Below are positions 9,365 to 16,734 of a stretch of DNA of 64,000 nucleotides, piece after piece; position 1 is the first letter of the stretch, and each line of letters begins with the position of its first letter. Position numbers and translations under genes: made by a program. The notes under the pieces are model-generated. The model saw only the letters and a list, made by a program, of their open reading frames with translations, searched no databases and was not told where the DNA came from. This stretch comes from Actinacidiphila paucisporea (GTDB taxonomy: Bacteria > Actinomycetota > Actinomycetes > Streptomycetales > Streptomycetaceae), in the NCBI RefSeq assembly GCF_900142575.1, contig NZ_FRBI01000008.1:226222-290221 (forward strand). Direction: 5' to 3'.

Positions 9365-9402
9365 GACGGCGGCCGGCCCCTCGGAAAGGGCCGGCCGCCG
9401 TC
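9365..9402 (-). terminator. Strong hairpin terminator after the SagB-fusion gene
   Basis: Perfect 15-bp GC stem (9365-9379 with 9388-9402) and an 8-base loop, 19 bp downstream of the stop of the minus-strand SpaB_C-SagB gene. It should separate that gene from the MarR promoter region. Confidence 0.8.
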
Positions 9403-9420
9403 TGGACGGGCGGGGCGCGG

Positions 9421-11142
9421 TCAGGCCTCGGCCGGCACGTCCCCGATCAGGTAGACGTACATGACACTGCTGTTCACCCCGTCCACGTCAAGCAGCTGGT
9501 TGACGGCGTCGTCCATGTAGCCGCTGATCCCGATACAGGACCGGCCCATCCAGGTGGCCACCAGCGACAGGTTCTGCGCCAGGTGCCCGCACTCCACCAG
9601 CACCAGGCGGTACGCGCGCAGGCCGTAGGCGAGCCGCTGGTGGGTGAGGTCGGCGACCGGGAAGACCCACAGCGGGCAGTCGGCGGCCTCCAGCTTGCCC
9701 GTGGCCTTGGGCGCCGGCACCCGCGGGTCCAGCCAGGGCGAGGTCTGCAGCAGCTGCGGGCTGATGTCACCCGCGGACAGCAGCTCCAGCGCGTGCGCCT
9801 CCGGGTCGTAGAGGTAGGTGCCGCGCTCGACGCCCTCCACCGCGTGGCAGTACATCACCAGCCGTATCGGGTAGTTGGCGCCGCCGCTGGGGTAGGTGCG
9901 CACCCGGTAGGTGGTCGAGGTGCCGGGCAGCCGCTTGTCGGACGCCGTGCCCGCCGAGTAGTGCAGCAGCGTGCTCAACTCGTCCAGCGAGAAGGTGCCC
10001 TGGTAGCGGCCGTGCGTGCTGCGCCGGGCGAGCAGCACCTCGGCCAGGCCGGGGCCGCCGGTGCGGGCGCCCGGCGCGGGCAGCGTGACCGTACGGCCGG
10101 TCGGGCGCAGGTCCTGGCGGCCAAGCACCGGTCCGACGCTCTCGTCGGCCAGCTGGTCCTCGCCGCGGAAGACGAAGTATTTGCTCTGCTCGTGGTAACG
10201 CCGGTCGGAGGAGCCCACGGTGTCGGCGAAGAAGGGCTCGCGCGGTCCGTCGTCCAGCAGCGCGATCGACAGCAGCCAGGCCAGATACGCCTCGTCGGCC
10301 GCGGTGATGCCGAGTTGCCGGTGCAAGGTGGCGTGCACCAGGGCCGAGTAGACCTCGCCGGCGGGCCGGTGCAGCAGCCCGGCCTCCTCCATGCCGGCCA
10401 GCCGCCCCCAGGCGGCGGACTGCCAGGCGAACCAGCGGGCGATGGCGCCGCCCGGGGCGCCGTCCGCGATGGCGTTGGGGGCACCGGCGGCGGTACGCAC
10501 CCGGTCCGCCTGCGCCAGCCAGTCCGCCTGGTTGCGGATGAAGCCGGCCTCGGCGGCGAACCGCGCCTGCGTCTCGTCGGCGAGCGTGAGGCCGTCGCCG
10601 CGCGCCCAGGAGCGGGTGTGGCCGCGCAGCCACTGCACCGCGTCGCGCCAGGTGCCGCCGGCCGCCAGCGCGCTGGCGGTCAGCAGGTCGGCGGCGGGCC
10701 GCAGCCGGCGGGCTCGCGAGCGGTGGTCGCGGAGGGTGGCGATCACATCGGCGTTGGCCGACACCCACAGCCGCTCGGCGACCGCCGTGCCGCCGGGGCC
10801 GCCGAAACGCGCCATGTCCAGCTCGTACGGCACCTCCTGCGTGCTGCACCCGTCGGCCGCACCCTCCAGGCGCTCACCCAGGCGGGCGAGTTGCTTGTCC
10901 TCGGAGGACCGCAGATGCACCAGCAGCCGCGGCTCGTCGCCCGCCGTGCGGGTCGCGTACCAGTCGGCGGGGGCGTCGCCGCCCGGCGCACCGGCGGCCC
11001 ACGGCCGGACCGTGCCGATCAGCACGTCGTCGAGCTGCCGCGCCCGCGCCGCCGGATCGGTGCCGCCGGCCACCGCGACGGACAGCGTCCGCCAGGCGGG
11101 GCCGGCCGCTGTGGAAGTCCCCTGAATCGTCTGCGCGCTCAA
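9421..11142 (-). CDS. SpaB_C/LanB-like domain fused to SagB-type FMN azoline dehydrogenase
   Basis: 573-residue fusion. Residues about 17-298 resemble the C-terminal domain of lantibiotic/thiopeptide dehydratases (SpaB_C, thiopeptide-type biosynthesis domain): YELDMARFGG at 106-115, then AERL and a late LHRQLGIT segment. Residues about 310-573 are a nitroreductase-fold SagB/McbC-type dehydrogenase with RRST (373-376), PSGGANYP (418-425) and a C-terminal GISGY segment. SagB/McbC enzymes are FMN-dependent and oxidise thiazolines or oxazolines to azoles. No precursor peptide, YcaO or full LanB gene is visible nearby, while two Cys-type Cy NRPS modules lie just to the left. Oxidation of NRPS-made thiazolines is therefore the best guess. 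TTG start with GAGGAG upstream. Confidence 0.88.
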   Translation of the reverse strand: MSAQTIQGTSTAAGPAWRTLSVAVAGGTDPAARARQLDDVLIGTVRPWAAGAPGGDAPADWYATRTAGDEPRLLVHLRSSEDKQLARLGERLEGAADGCSTQEVPYELDMARFGGPGGTAVAERLWVSANADVIATLRDHRSRARRLRPAADLLTASALAAGGTWRDAVQWLRGHTRSWARGDGLTLADETQARFAAEAGFIRNQADWLAQADRVRTAAGAPNAIADGAPGGAIARWFAWQSAAWGRLAGMEEAGLLHRPAGEVYSALVHATLHRQLGITAADEAYLAWLLSIALLDDGPREPFFADTVGSSDRRYHEQSKYFVFRGEDQLADESVGPVLGRQDLRPTGRTVTLPAPGARTGGPGLAEVLLARRSTHGRYQGTFSLDELSTLLHYSAGTASDKRLPGTSTTYRVRTYPSGGANYPIRLVMYCHAVEGVERGTYLYDPEAHALELLSAGDISPQLLQTSPWLDPRVPAPKATGKLEAADCPLWVFPVADLTHQRLAYGLRAYRLVLVECGHLAQNLSLVATWMGRSCIGISGYMDDAVNQLLDVDGVNSSVMYVYLIGDVPAEA

Positions 11143-11178
11143 CTTCAGCTCCTCGCTGCCGGACCCCGATGGAGATGT

Positions 11179-11220
11179 CGTGGGGGTCCGCCCCGCCCGC
11201 GGCCGGGGCGGACCCCCACG
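11179..11220 (-). terminator. 16-bp GC hairpin upstream of the SagB-fusion gene
   Basis: Stem 11179-11194 with 11205-11220 and a 10-base loop. It lies downstream of the DUF6220-like gene and 37 bp upstream of the SagB-fusion start, so it is either a second terminator of the former or a leader hairpin of the latter. Confidence 0.6.
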
Positions 11221-11260
11221 GGGCGAGCTTCCGCCATCGGCGGGCGGCCGTCACCGTTGA

Positions 11261-11268
11261 GATTGCTC
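11261..11268 (-). promoter_or_regulatory. GAGCAATC motif
   Basis: Minus-strand GAGCAATC, 119-126 bp upstream of the SagB-fusion start and in its orientation. One of a family of intergenic copies in this window; function inferred only. Confidence 0.35.
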
Positions 11269-11334
11269 GAACCGCCGGCGGTCCGTCGGCGATCGGCGGA
11301 TGGCGGGGCCGGACGCGAAGAACCCGGCCTGCCA

Positions 11335-11364
11335 GGTCCTGGCCCGGTCGTGCGGGCCAGGACC
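11335..11364 (-). terminator. Hairpin terminator after the DUF6220-like gene
   Basis: Perfect 11-bp stem (11335-11345 with 11354-11364), 8-base loop, 44 bp past the stop of the minus-strand membrane-protein gene. Confidence 0.65.
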
Positions 11365-11407
11365 CGGCGGACCGGGCGGTGGGGCTGCGGTGGAGCGGGG
11401 GTGCCGG

Positions 11408-11869
11408 TCAGCCGACCGAGCCGGTGGGGGACTGCGCGGGCTCGCCCGTCGCCGTCGCCGCGGGCTCCTCGGCCCGGGCCTTCATCATCTGCCGGGCGCC
11501 CAGCAGGGCGGCCCTGGCGACCAGCATGATGATCAGCCCGTTGATGACGTGGAAGCCCATGACGGCGACACCGCCGGTCGAGCTGTGCGCGTTGTCGCGG
11601 CCGCCGACCGTGTTGATCAGGATCTGGACCGGGATCAGCGCGGCGACCAGAATGGTCAGACCGATCAGCTTGCGCGGGACCTTGGCGATGATGGCCGCGA
11701 TCGTGGCGAGCACGGACAGTGCCGGGATGATCATCATCCCGTTCATCTTGTGGGCGTCGAAGGTGCTGTCGGTCTGCGGCTTGGTGAAGGCCGCGATACC
11801 CGCCAGATAGAACTGCACGCCGATGGCGGCGAACAGCAGAACGCACAGGACGAAGTACAGCTTTCGCAT
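11408..11869 (-). CDS. Small four-helix membrane protein, DUF6220-like
   Basis: 153-residue integral membrane protein with about four hydrophobic segments: residues 5-25, 45-60, 70-85 and 105-125. A loop contains the HKMNG and HVINGL histidines, and the C-terminus is a hydrophilic Ala/Glu/Pro tail. It resembles small actinobacterial proteins annotated DUF6220, for which I know no established function. It is monocistronic, bounded by hairpins, with an inverted repeat in its promoter region and a TetR gene beyond. It could be a regulated accessory membrane protein; a role in transport is speculation. Confidence 0.75.
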   Translation of the reverse strand: MRKLYFVLCVLLFAAIGVQFYLAGIAAFTKPQTDSTFDAHKMNGMMIIPALSVLATIAAIIAKVPRKLIGLTILVAALIPVQILINTVGGRDNAHSSTGGVAVMGFHVINGLIIMLVARAALLGARQMMKARAEEPAATATGEPAQSPTGSVG

Positions 11870-11934
11870 GGCGGAAGCAACCTTTCGGAGTGCTGGGCAT
11901 GGCGGAACCCGGCTGCGGCACTGTCCACGGTATT

Positions 11935-11960
11935 TATCCTTAACGACAGTGTCAAGGATA
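11935..11960. promoter_or_regulatory. Inverted repeat TATCCTT/AAGGATA, probable operator
   Basis: 7-bp arms at 11935-11941 and 11954-11960 with a 12-bp spacer containing further symmetry (AC and GT). TTGACA on the minus strand overlaps it, so it probably covers the promoter of the membrane-protein gene starting at 11869. The adjacent TetR protein is the obvious candidate binder. Confidence 0.5.
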
Positions 11961-11997
11961 GTTGGATCAGCCCCGCAATCCCGGAGCCGACAGGATG

Positions 11998-12654
11998 TCA
12001 GCCGCCCTGCTTCGTACCGGCGTTCGGTTCGGTGGCGCCTGCGGGCGGTCCCGCGGTCAGCAGCGAGAGGATCGTGGTGCTCACCAGCTCGCCCGCCAGG
12101 TCGGCCTTCGTCCGCCCCGAGCCGACCTGCTCCGCGGCCAGGTGCATCAGCGTGTAGACGGTGGCCACCAGCCAGTCCAGCGGCAGATCGTCGCGGAAGA
12201 CGCCCTCGGCCCGGCCGCGGGCCAGCAGCCGCTCGATCCGGTCGAGCACCAGTTCCGCGTACGCGCGCAGCCGGTCGGGCGGCAGGTTCGCCGACGCCAC
12301 CAGGTAGAGGTTCCGGTGCCGCTCCAGCACCTGCCAGGAGGAGCTGAGCAGTTGCGCGAGCACCTCCTGGGGCGGCCCCTGGTCGAGCGGCAGCTCGGTC
12401 AGCGCCTCGTGGGTCTGCGCGAAGGCGCGCTGCAGGGCCGCGTCCACCAGGGCCTCGCGGGTCGGGAAGTGCGAGTAGAGCGTCACCCTGCTGACCCCCG
12501 CGGCGCGCGCGATGGCCGACATGTTGAACTCGCCGTCGGACGGCACGGTGTTGAGGGCGGCGTCCAGGATCGCGGCGATGCTCCGCTCGGCGTCGGCGCG
12601 GCGGCGCCTGCCGGCGTCGCCGCGCCGGGCCGGCGATTGATCGTCCATGGTCAT
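11998..12654 (-). CDS. TetR-family transcriptional regulator
   Basis: 218-residue TetR regulator. The N-terminal HTH spans about residues 25-70 (FNMSAIARAAGVSRVTLYSHFPTR in the track of residues, typical TetR recognition helix with YSHF), followed by an all-helical ligand domain of normal length. It lies 25 bp downstream of an MFS exporter on the same strand, so the two are likely one transcript, and a palindrome sits directly at the exporter's ribosome site. The usual logic is a drug-responsive repressor of its own exporter. ATG 12654 and ATG 12648 are both possible starts. Confidence 0.9.
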   Translation of the reverse strand: MTMDDQSPARRGDAGRRRRADAERSIAAILDAALNTVPSDGEFNMSAIARAAGVSRVTLYSHFPTREALVDAALQRAFAQTHEALTELPLDQGPPQEVLAQLLSSSWQVLERHRNLYLVASANLPPDRLRAYAELVLDRIERLLARGRAEGVFRDDLPLDWLVATVYTLMHLAAEQVGSGRTKADLAGELVSTTILSLLTAGPPAGATEPNAGTKQGG

Positions 12655-12679
12655 GAGGATATCCGCGGGAATGGTGAGG

Positions 12680-14122
12680 TCAGTGCATCGGCATCGGGCT
12701 GTCGCCCAGTTCGAGCGGGCCCTTGGGGAGCAGTGCGGTCACCGCGACGGCCAGCGCCGCGGCCCCGATCGCCAGCACCAGGAAGGCGTGCCGGTAGCCG
12801 GTCAGCGACGGGGCGCTCGCGGTGGCGAGGCTGGTGGCGGCGACCGCGGAGACCACCGCGATGCCGAGCGAGGCGCCCACCTCGTGGCCGGTGTTGAAGA
12901 CTCCCGAGGCCACCCCGGCGTGCTCGGGGTCGACCGAGGACAGGCCGCTGGTGGTCGCGGTGACGAAGGTCGCGCCGATGCCGACGGCGGCGAGCAGGAA
13001 GCCCGGCATCAGGGTGGTCCACACCCCGCCGCCGATCCCCTTCCAGGACATCAGCCCCATCCCGGCGGCGGCCAGCAGCAGGGCCGCGCACGCGGTGGGC
13101 CGCGGTCCGATCCTGCTGACCTGCTCCGAGGCGAGGTGGGCGCCCACCGCGGTGGCGAAGGCGACCGGCAGGAAGACCAGGCCGGCGTGCAGCGGGCTGT
13201 AGTGCTCGGCGCGCTGGAGGTAGATGGAGGTGAGGTAGTACGTGCCCAGCAGGGCGGCCGTCGCGAAGACCATGGTGCCGACCGCGCCGGGCAGCGGCGG
13301 GCGGCGGACCAGGCCGAGCGGCACCAGCGGGCTGCGCACGCTCCGCTCGATCAGCACGAAGCCTGCCGCGAGCAGCACGGCGGCGCCGATCGGCACCAGC
13401 GCCTGCGCCGAGCCCCAGCCCTTGTCGCCGGCCCGCACCAGGCCGTAGATCAGCAGGGCGACCGTGCCGGTGCCGGTCAGGGCGCCGGGCAGGTCGAGGC
13501 GGGTGCCTGGGTTGCGCGGCCGGGCGGGTACGACCGCAAGCACGGAGGCGAAGACGAGCACGCCGACCGGCACATTGATGAAGAACGCCCACTTCCAGCC
13601 GGGCCCCGAGGTCAGCGCGCCACCCACGACGACGCCGACGGCGGCTCCCGCGGCGCCGATCGCGGCCCACACCCCGAGCGCGCGGTTGCGGGCCTTGCCG
13701 GTGAACTCGGTGGTCAGGATGGACAGCGCGGCGGGCGACAGCAGGGCGGCGCCGACGCCCTGGGCGACCCTGGCGGTCAGCAGTTCCGCGCCGTGCGTGG
13801 ACATGCCGGCGCCGAGCGAGGCGAGGGTGAAGACGGCGAGTCCGACCTGGAAGGAGTTGCGGCGGCCGATGCCGTCGGCGACCTGGCCGCCGAGGATCAG
13901 CAGCCCGCCGAAAGCCACGGTGTACGCGGTGATGACCCACGGCAGCGCGTCGCCGCCGAGCCCGAGCGAGTTGCCGATCGACGGCAGCGCCACATTGACC
14001 ACGGACACGTCGAGAACGGCCATGAACTGGGCGAGGCTGAGAACCAGCAGGACGAGCGGGCCGGCGGACGGTTCCGCGGGCACCTCGTGGCTGGCGCGCT
14101 GGTCGGCTGCGGTCCTACTCAT
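12680..14122 (-). CDS. MFS drug exporter, DHA2 (EmrB/QacA) type
   Basis: 480-residue major facilitator with about 14 hydrophobic helices. It begins at ATG 14122, preceded by AAGGAGG; an upstream in-frame extension exists but has no such site. The first helix region carries FMAVLDVSVVNVALP, a DHA2-family hallmark, and the loop after helix 2 has GGQVADGIGRR. These proton-driven pumps export drugs or metabolites. It probably forms an operon with the downstream TetR gene and is controlled by the palindrome at 14136-14157. The likely role is self-protection or product export. Confidence 0.93.
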   Translation of the reverse strand: MSRTAADQRASHEVPAEPSAGPLVLLVLSLAQFMAVLDVSVVNVALPSIGNSLGLGGDALPWVITAYTVAFGGLLILGGQVADGIGRRNSFQVGLAVFTLASLGAGMSTHGAELLTARVAQGVGAALLSPAALSILTTEFTGKARNRALGVWAAIGAAGAAVGVVVGGALTSGPGWKWAFFINVPVGVLVFASVLAVVPARPRNPGTRLDLPGALTGTGTVALLIYGLVRAGDKGWGSAQALVPIGAAVLLAAGFVLIERSVRSPLVPLGLVRRPPLPGAVGTMVFATAALLGTYYLTSIYLQRAEHYSPLHAGLVFLPVAFATAVGAHLASEQVSRIGPRPTACAALLLAAAGMGLMSWKGIGGGVWTTLMPGFLLAAVGIGATFVTATTSGLSSVDPEHAGVASGVFNTGHEVGASLGIAVVSAVAATSLATASAPSLTGYRHAFLVLAIGAAALAVAVTALLPKGPLELGDSPMPMH

Positions 14123-14135
14123 CACTGACCTCCTT

Positions 14136-14157
14136 AACCTTACATATATGTTAGGTT
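14136..14157. promoter_or_regulatory. 22-bp palindromic operator upstream of the MFS gene
   Basis: Imperfect palindrome, 20 of 22 positions symmetric, with AACCT/AGGTT arms around the perfect core ACATATATGT. It ends directly at the AAGGAGG ribosome site of the minus-strand exporter and is strikingly AT-rich for this genome. It fits binding by the TetR encoded in the same operon. Confidence 0.7.
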
Positions 14158-14208
14158 TACCGCAGCATCGCCACGGATGCAACGGCGGGCGTTTTCGGCC
14201 AGTGGTCC

Positions 14209-14216
14209 GAGCAATC
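14209..14216 (+). promoter_or_regulatory. GAGCAATC motif
   Basis: GAGCAATC followed by TGGGAGAG, 160 bp upstream of the haloperoxidase-like gene and in its orientation. Part of the recurring intergenic family. Confidence 0.35.
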
Positions 14217-14375
14217 TGGGAGAGCCGAGGGGGCCGCGTGGCGTGCCAGCATCTGAGCCGACACGGGCATGGCTCGAACACGACATCGAACCCCTTATGC
14301 GGATTACCGCCGACATGGCGGGGCTGTGCCATGCCGGGAGACCGCGGCCGGGGGGAGACAAAAGGGGTGCAGGAT

Positions 14376-15899
14376 ATGAGTTCTTCCGCTGATTCCCAGC
14401 CGGCTGAGGGCATGCGGCGGCGGTCCGTGCTGATCGGCACGGCAGGCGGCGCCGCCCTGGCTCTCGCGGGAGCGGGCACCGCCGCCGCCGCACCCAGCGG
14501 CGCGGCGACCGCCTCGGCCACGCCTGCGGCCGACATCGACTGGGACCACGGCAACATCGTCGAGATGGTCATCGTGCCCGAGGCCGAGCCCATCATCCTC
14601 GCCCACGTGGCGGGCAACGACGCGACCATCATCGTCCGCGTCACCACCCTGCTGCAGCACGCCTGGTTCGACGCCATCGCCCCTTACCACGCGACCGCGG
14701 TGGGCGTCACCTCCAAGTTGGGTCGCCGCCCGGCGAGCGAGGGCGCGACCAACCGCAACAAGAACATCGCCATCATGTACGCGACGCTGCGGCTGCTCAG
14801 CGGCATGATTCCGGCGGCCACCGCCGACTGGCGCGCGCTGCTGACGAAGTACGGCCTCGACCCCGACAACACCACCAAGGACCTGAGCACCCCGGTCGGC
14901 ATCGGCAACGTGGCCGGGCAGGCGGTCGTCGACAGCCGGCTGCGCGACGGCATGAACCAGACCGGTGACGTCGGCCGGAAGTACCACCCCATGCCGTACC
15001 ACGACTACACCGGCTACGTGCCGGTGAACACGGCGTACGAGCTGAAGGACCCGTCGCGCTGGCAGCCCAACGTCGTGCCCACCAACAAGCAGGGCCAGTG
15101 GCGGGTGCAGGAGTTCATCACCCCGCAGGTGCAGCACGTGCGGCCGTACACCTTCAAGGACGTCACGAAGTTCCGGCTGCCCAAGCCCGCCGCGAGCGAC
15201 GTCCACAATTGGCGGCAGTACAAAGCGCAGGCCGACGAGATCCTCGCCTACTCGGCCGGGCTGACCGACGAGCAGAAGATGATCGCCGAGACCTTCGACG
15301 ACAAGTTCATGGCGCTCGGCATCTCGGTCGGCATGGCCGGCGCGGAGAAGAACCTGCCGTTCGACGACTGGTTCCACTTCCACATGATCACCGCGGTAGC
15401 CGTCTTCGACGCCCTGATCGCCGCCTGGTACAACAAGAACGTCTGGGACTGCATCCGCCCGATCAACGCGATCAGGCACATCTACGGCGACGGCAAGGTG
15501 AAGGGCTGGGGCGGCCCCGGCCTCGGCACGGTCACCATGAAGGCCACCGAGTGGAGCAGCTACCTGACCATCCCGGACCACACGGAATTCCCCTCCGGCT
15601 CCACCACGCTCTACCACGCCCACGCCCAGTCGGCGACCCGCTTCCTCGGCAGCGACGCCATCGATCTGCACTTCCCCTTCCCCAAGGGCTCCTCGATCAT
15701 CGAGCCCGGCGTCACCCCGTCGCAGGACATCGAGCTGCACTTCACCTCCTGGAAGGACTTCGCGGACGTCGGCGGCATGAGCCGCGCCTACGGCGGCGTG
15801 CACTTCCTGGGCGCCATCAGGGCCGGCGAGCAGCTCGGCCCGCAGTTCGGCGACCTCGCCTACGAGTTCGTCATGAAGTACGTCAACGGTCAGGTGTGA
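14376..15899 (+). CDS. Tat-exported vanadium-haloperoxidase-like (PAP2 superfamily) protein
   Basis: 507 residues. A twin-arginine signal (RRRSVLIG, hydrophobic stretch, then AAAAP) implies folded export. The mature part resembles vanadium-dependent haloperoxidases: WDCIRPINAI near residue 360, DHTEFPSGS near 400-408, and SRAYGGVHF near 468-476 supply an Arg, a PSG loop and an Arg/His pair for the oxoanion site. The usual PSGH histidine is Ser here, which may change or abolish halogenation. The ATG follows a purine-rich GGGGAGACAAAAGGGG leader. It begins an exported three-gene set with a small secreted protein and a multicopper oxidase. It may act on the exported metabolite or in oxidative defence. 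Confidence 0.85.
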   Translation: MSSSADSQPAEGMRRRSVLIGTAGGAALALAGAGTAAAAPSGAATASATPAADIDWDHGNIVEMVIVPEAEPIILAHVAGNDATIIVRVTTLLQHAWFDAIAPYHATAVGVTSKLGRRPASEGATNRNKNIAIMYATLRLLSGMIPAATADWRALLTKYGLDPDNTTKDLSTPVGIGNVAGQAVVDSRLRDGMNQTGDVGRKYHPMPYHDYTGYVPVNTAYELKDPSRWQPNVVPTNKQGQWRVQEFITPQVQHVRPYTFKDVTKFRLPKPAASDVHNWRQYKAQADEILAYSAGLTDEQKMIAETFDDKFMALGISVGMAGAEKNLPFDDWFHFHMITAVAVFDALIAAWYNKNVWDCIRPINAIRHIYGDGKVKGWGGPGLGTVTMKATEWSSYLTIPDHTEFPSGSTTLYHAHAQSATRFLGSDAIDLHFPFPKGSSIIEPGVTPSQDIELHFTSWKDFADVGGMSRAYGGVHFLGAIRAGEQLGPQFGDLAYEFVMKYVNGQV

Positions 15900-15955
15900 C
15901 CGGCATCCGCGACGCGAACGCCCATCCCCTTCCCACTCGCGACAATCGAGGTCCG

Positions 15956-16567
15956 ATGAACATCGCCAAGCTCGTGTCCGCCCGCAGCGCCGCCGTCGTC
16001 GCCGCGACCGCCATGGCGTCCATCGCCGCCATGGCCCTGCCGGCAGCGGCCCACACCCCGGTCATCCTCACCGCCCAGGACCAGGTGCCGTGGGTGGCGC
16101 CCCTGGTGGTCGACGGCACCGACCCGATGGGTCTGTACGGTGTCGTGGACCACGCGGGCGAAGTGCGGTCCGCCCAACTGCACTTCACCGCCGGCCAGGA
16201 GGTCAACATCGCCCTGGTGATCCCGGACGAGGCGCCCGAGAACACCCTGACCGCCGCCCAGCTGCCCACCGTCACGCTGATCGACCCGCAGCTCCACGTC
16301 ACCCAGCTCACCCCGGCGCTGCGGGTGCCGATCACCGACGGGGACAGCGGCAACCACTTCCTGTTGCTGCTGAGCTACGACGCCACCGCGGTCTCCGGCA
16401 CCTACTCGGTGATCGTATCCAGCCACGCGGCAGAGCGTTTCGCGCTGTCCACCGGCATCGAGAGCGAGGAATTCCACGGTGTCCTGCGCGCCACGGTGGC
16501 CACCGAGGATGCTGTGGAGGACTGGTACACCACCCCGCCGGCCGTCAGGAACCACTACCACGGCTAG
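15956..16567 (+). CDS. Small secreted protein, unknown function
   Basis: 203 residues with a Sec-type signal: a basic start (NIAKLVSARS), a long Ala-rich hydrophobic core and a cleavage-like LPAAAHT near residue 33. The mature part is about 170 residues, acidic and beta-rich in appearance, and contains His near both ends (mature N-terminal HTP, final NHYHG). Those histidines could bind metal, but I recognise no named family. It is 56 bp after the haloperoxidase-like gene and 167 bp before the multicopper oxidase gene, all on the same strand, so joint function outside the membrane is likely. Confidence 0.7.
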   Translation: MNIAKLVSARSAAVVAATAMASIAAMALPAAAHTPVILTAQDQVPWVAPLVVDGTDPMGLYGVVDHAGEVRSAQLHFTAGQEVNIALVIPDEAPENTLTAAQLPTVTLIDPQLHVTQLTPALRVPITDGDSGNHFLLLLSYDATAVSGTYSVIVSSHAAERFALSTGIESEEFHGVLRATVATEDAVEDWYTTPPAVRNHYHG

Positions 16568-16734
16568 TCACTCGGGTCCCGGCCGCGGCCGATGACCCCC
16601 TGACTCGTCGGTCGCCTCCGTCCGCAACCCGCCCCCAGGCGGCTTGCGGACCGCGGCATGTTCGGGCCCTGCCCCGGCTTCCGCGCACTCCGACCCATCC
16701 ACCCGCACCGCGAGACAGGAACGGGACACTCCCA

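Noticed and set aside
9037..11407. RiPP precursor peptide near the SagB fusion
   Set aside because: No small ORF with a ribosome site and a Cys/Ser/Thr-rich core was found in the flanking gaps on either strand.
14123..14677. N-terminal extension of the DHA2 exporter to 14677
   Set aside because: The extension has no hydrophobic character and crosses the operator and the neighbouring promoter. ATG 14122 has a perfect AAGGAGG site and starts a normal MFS N-terminus.
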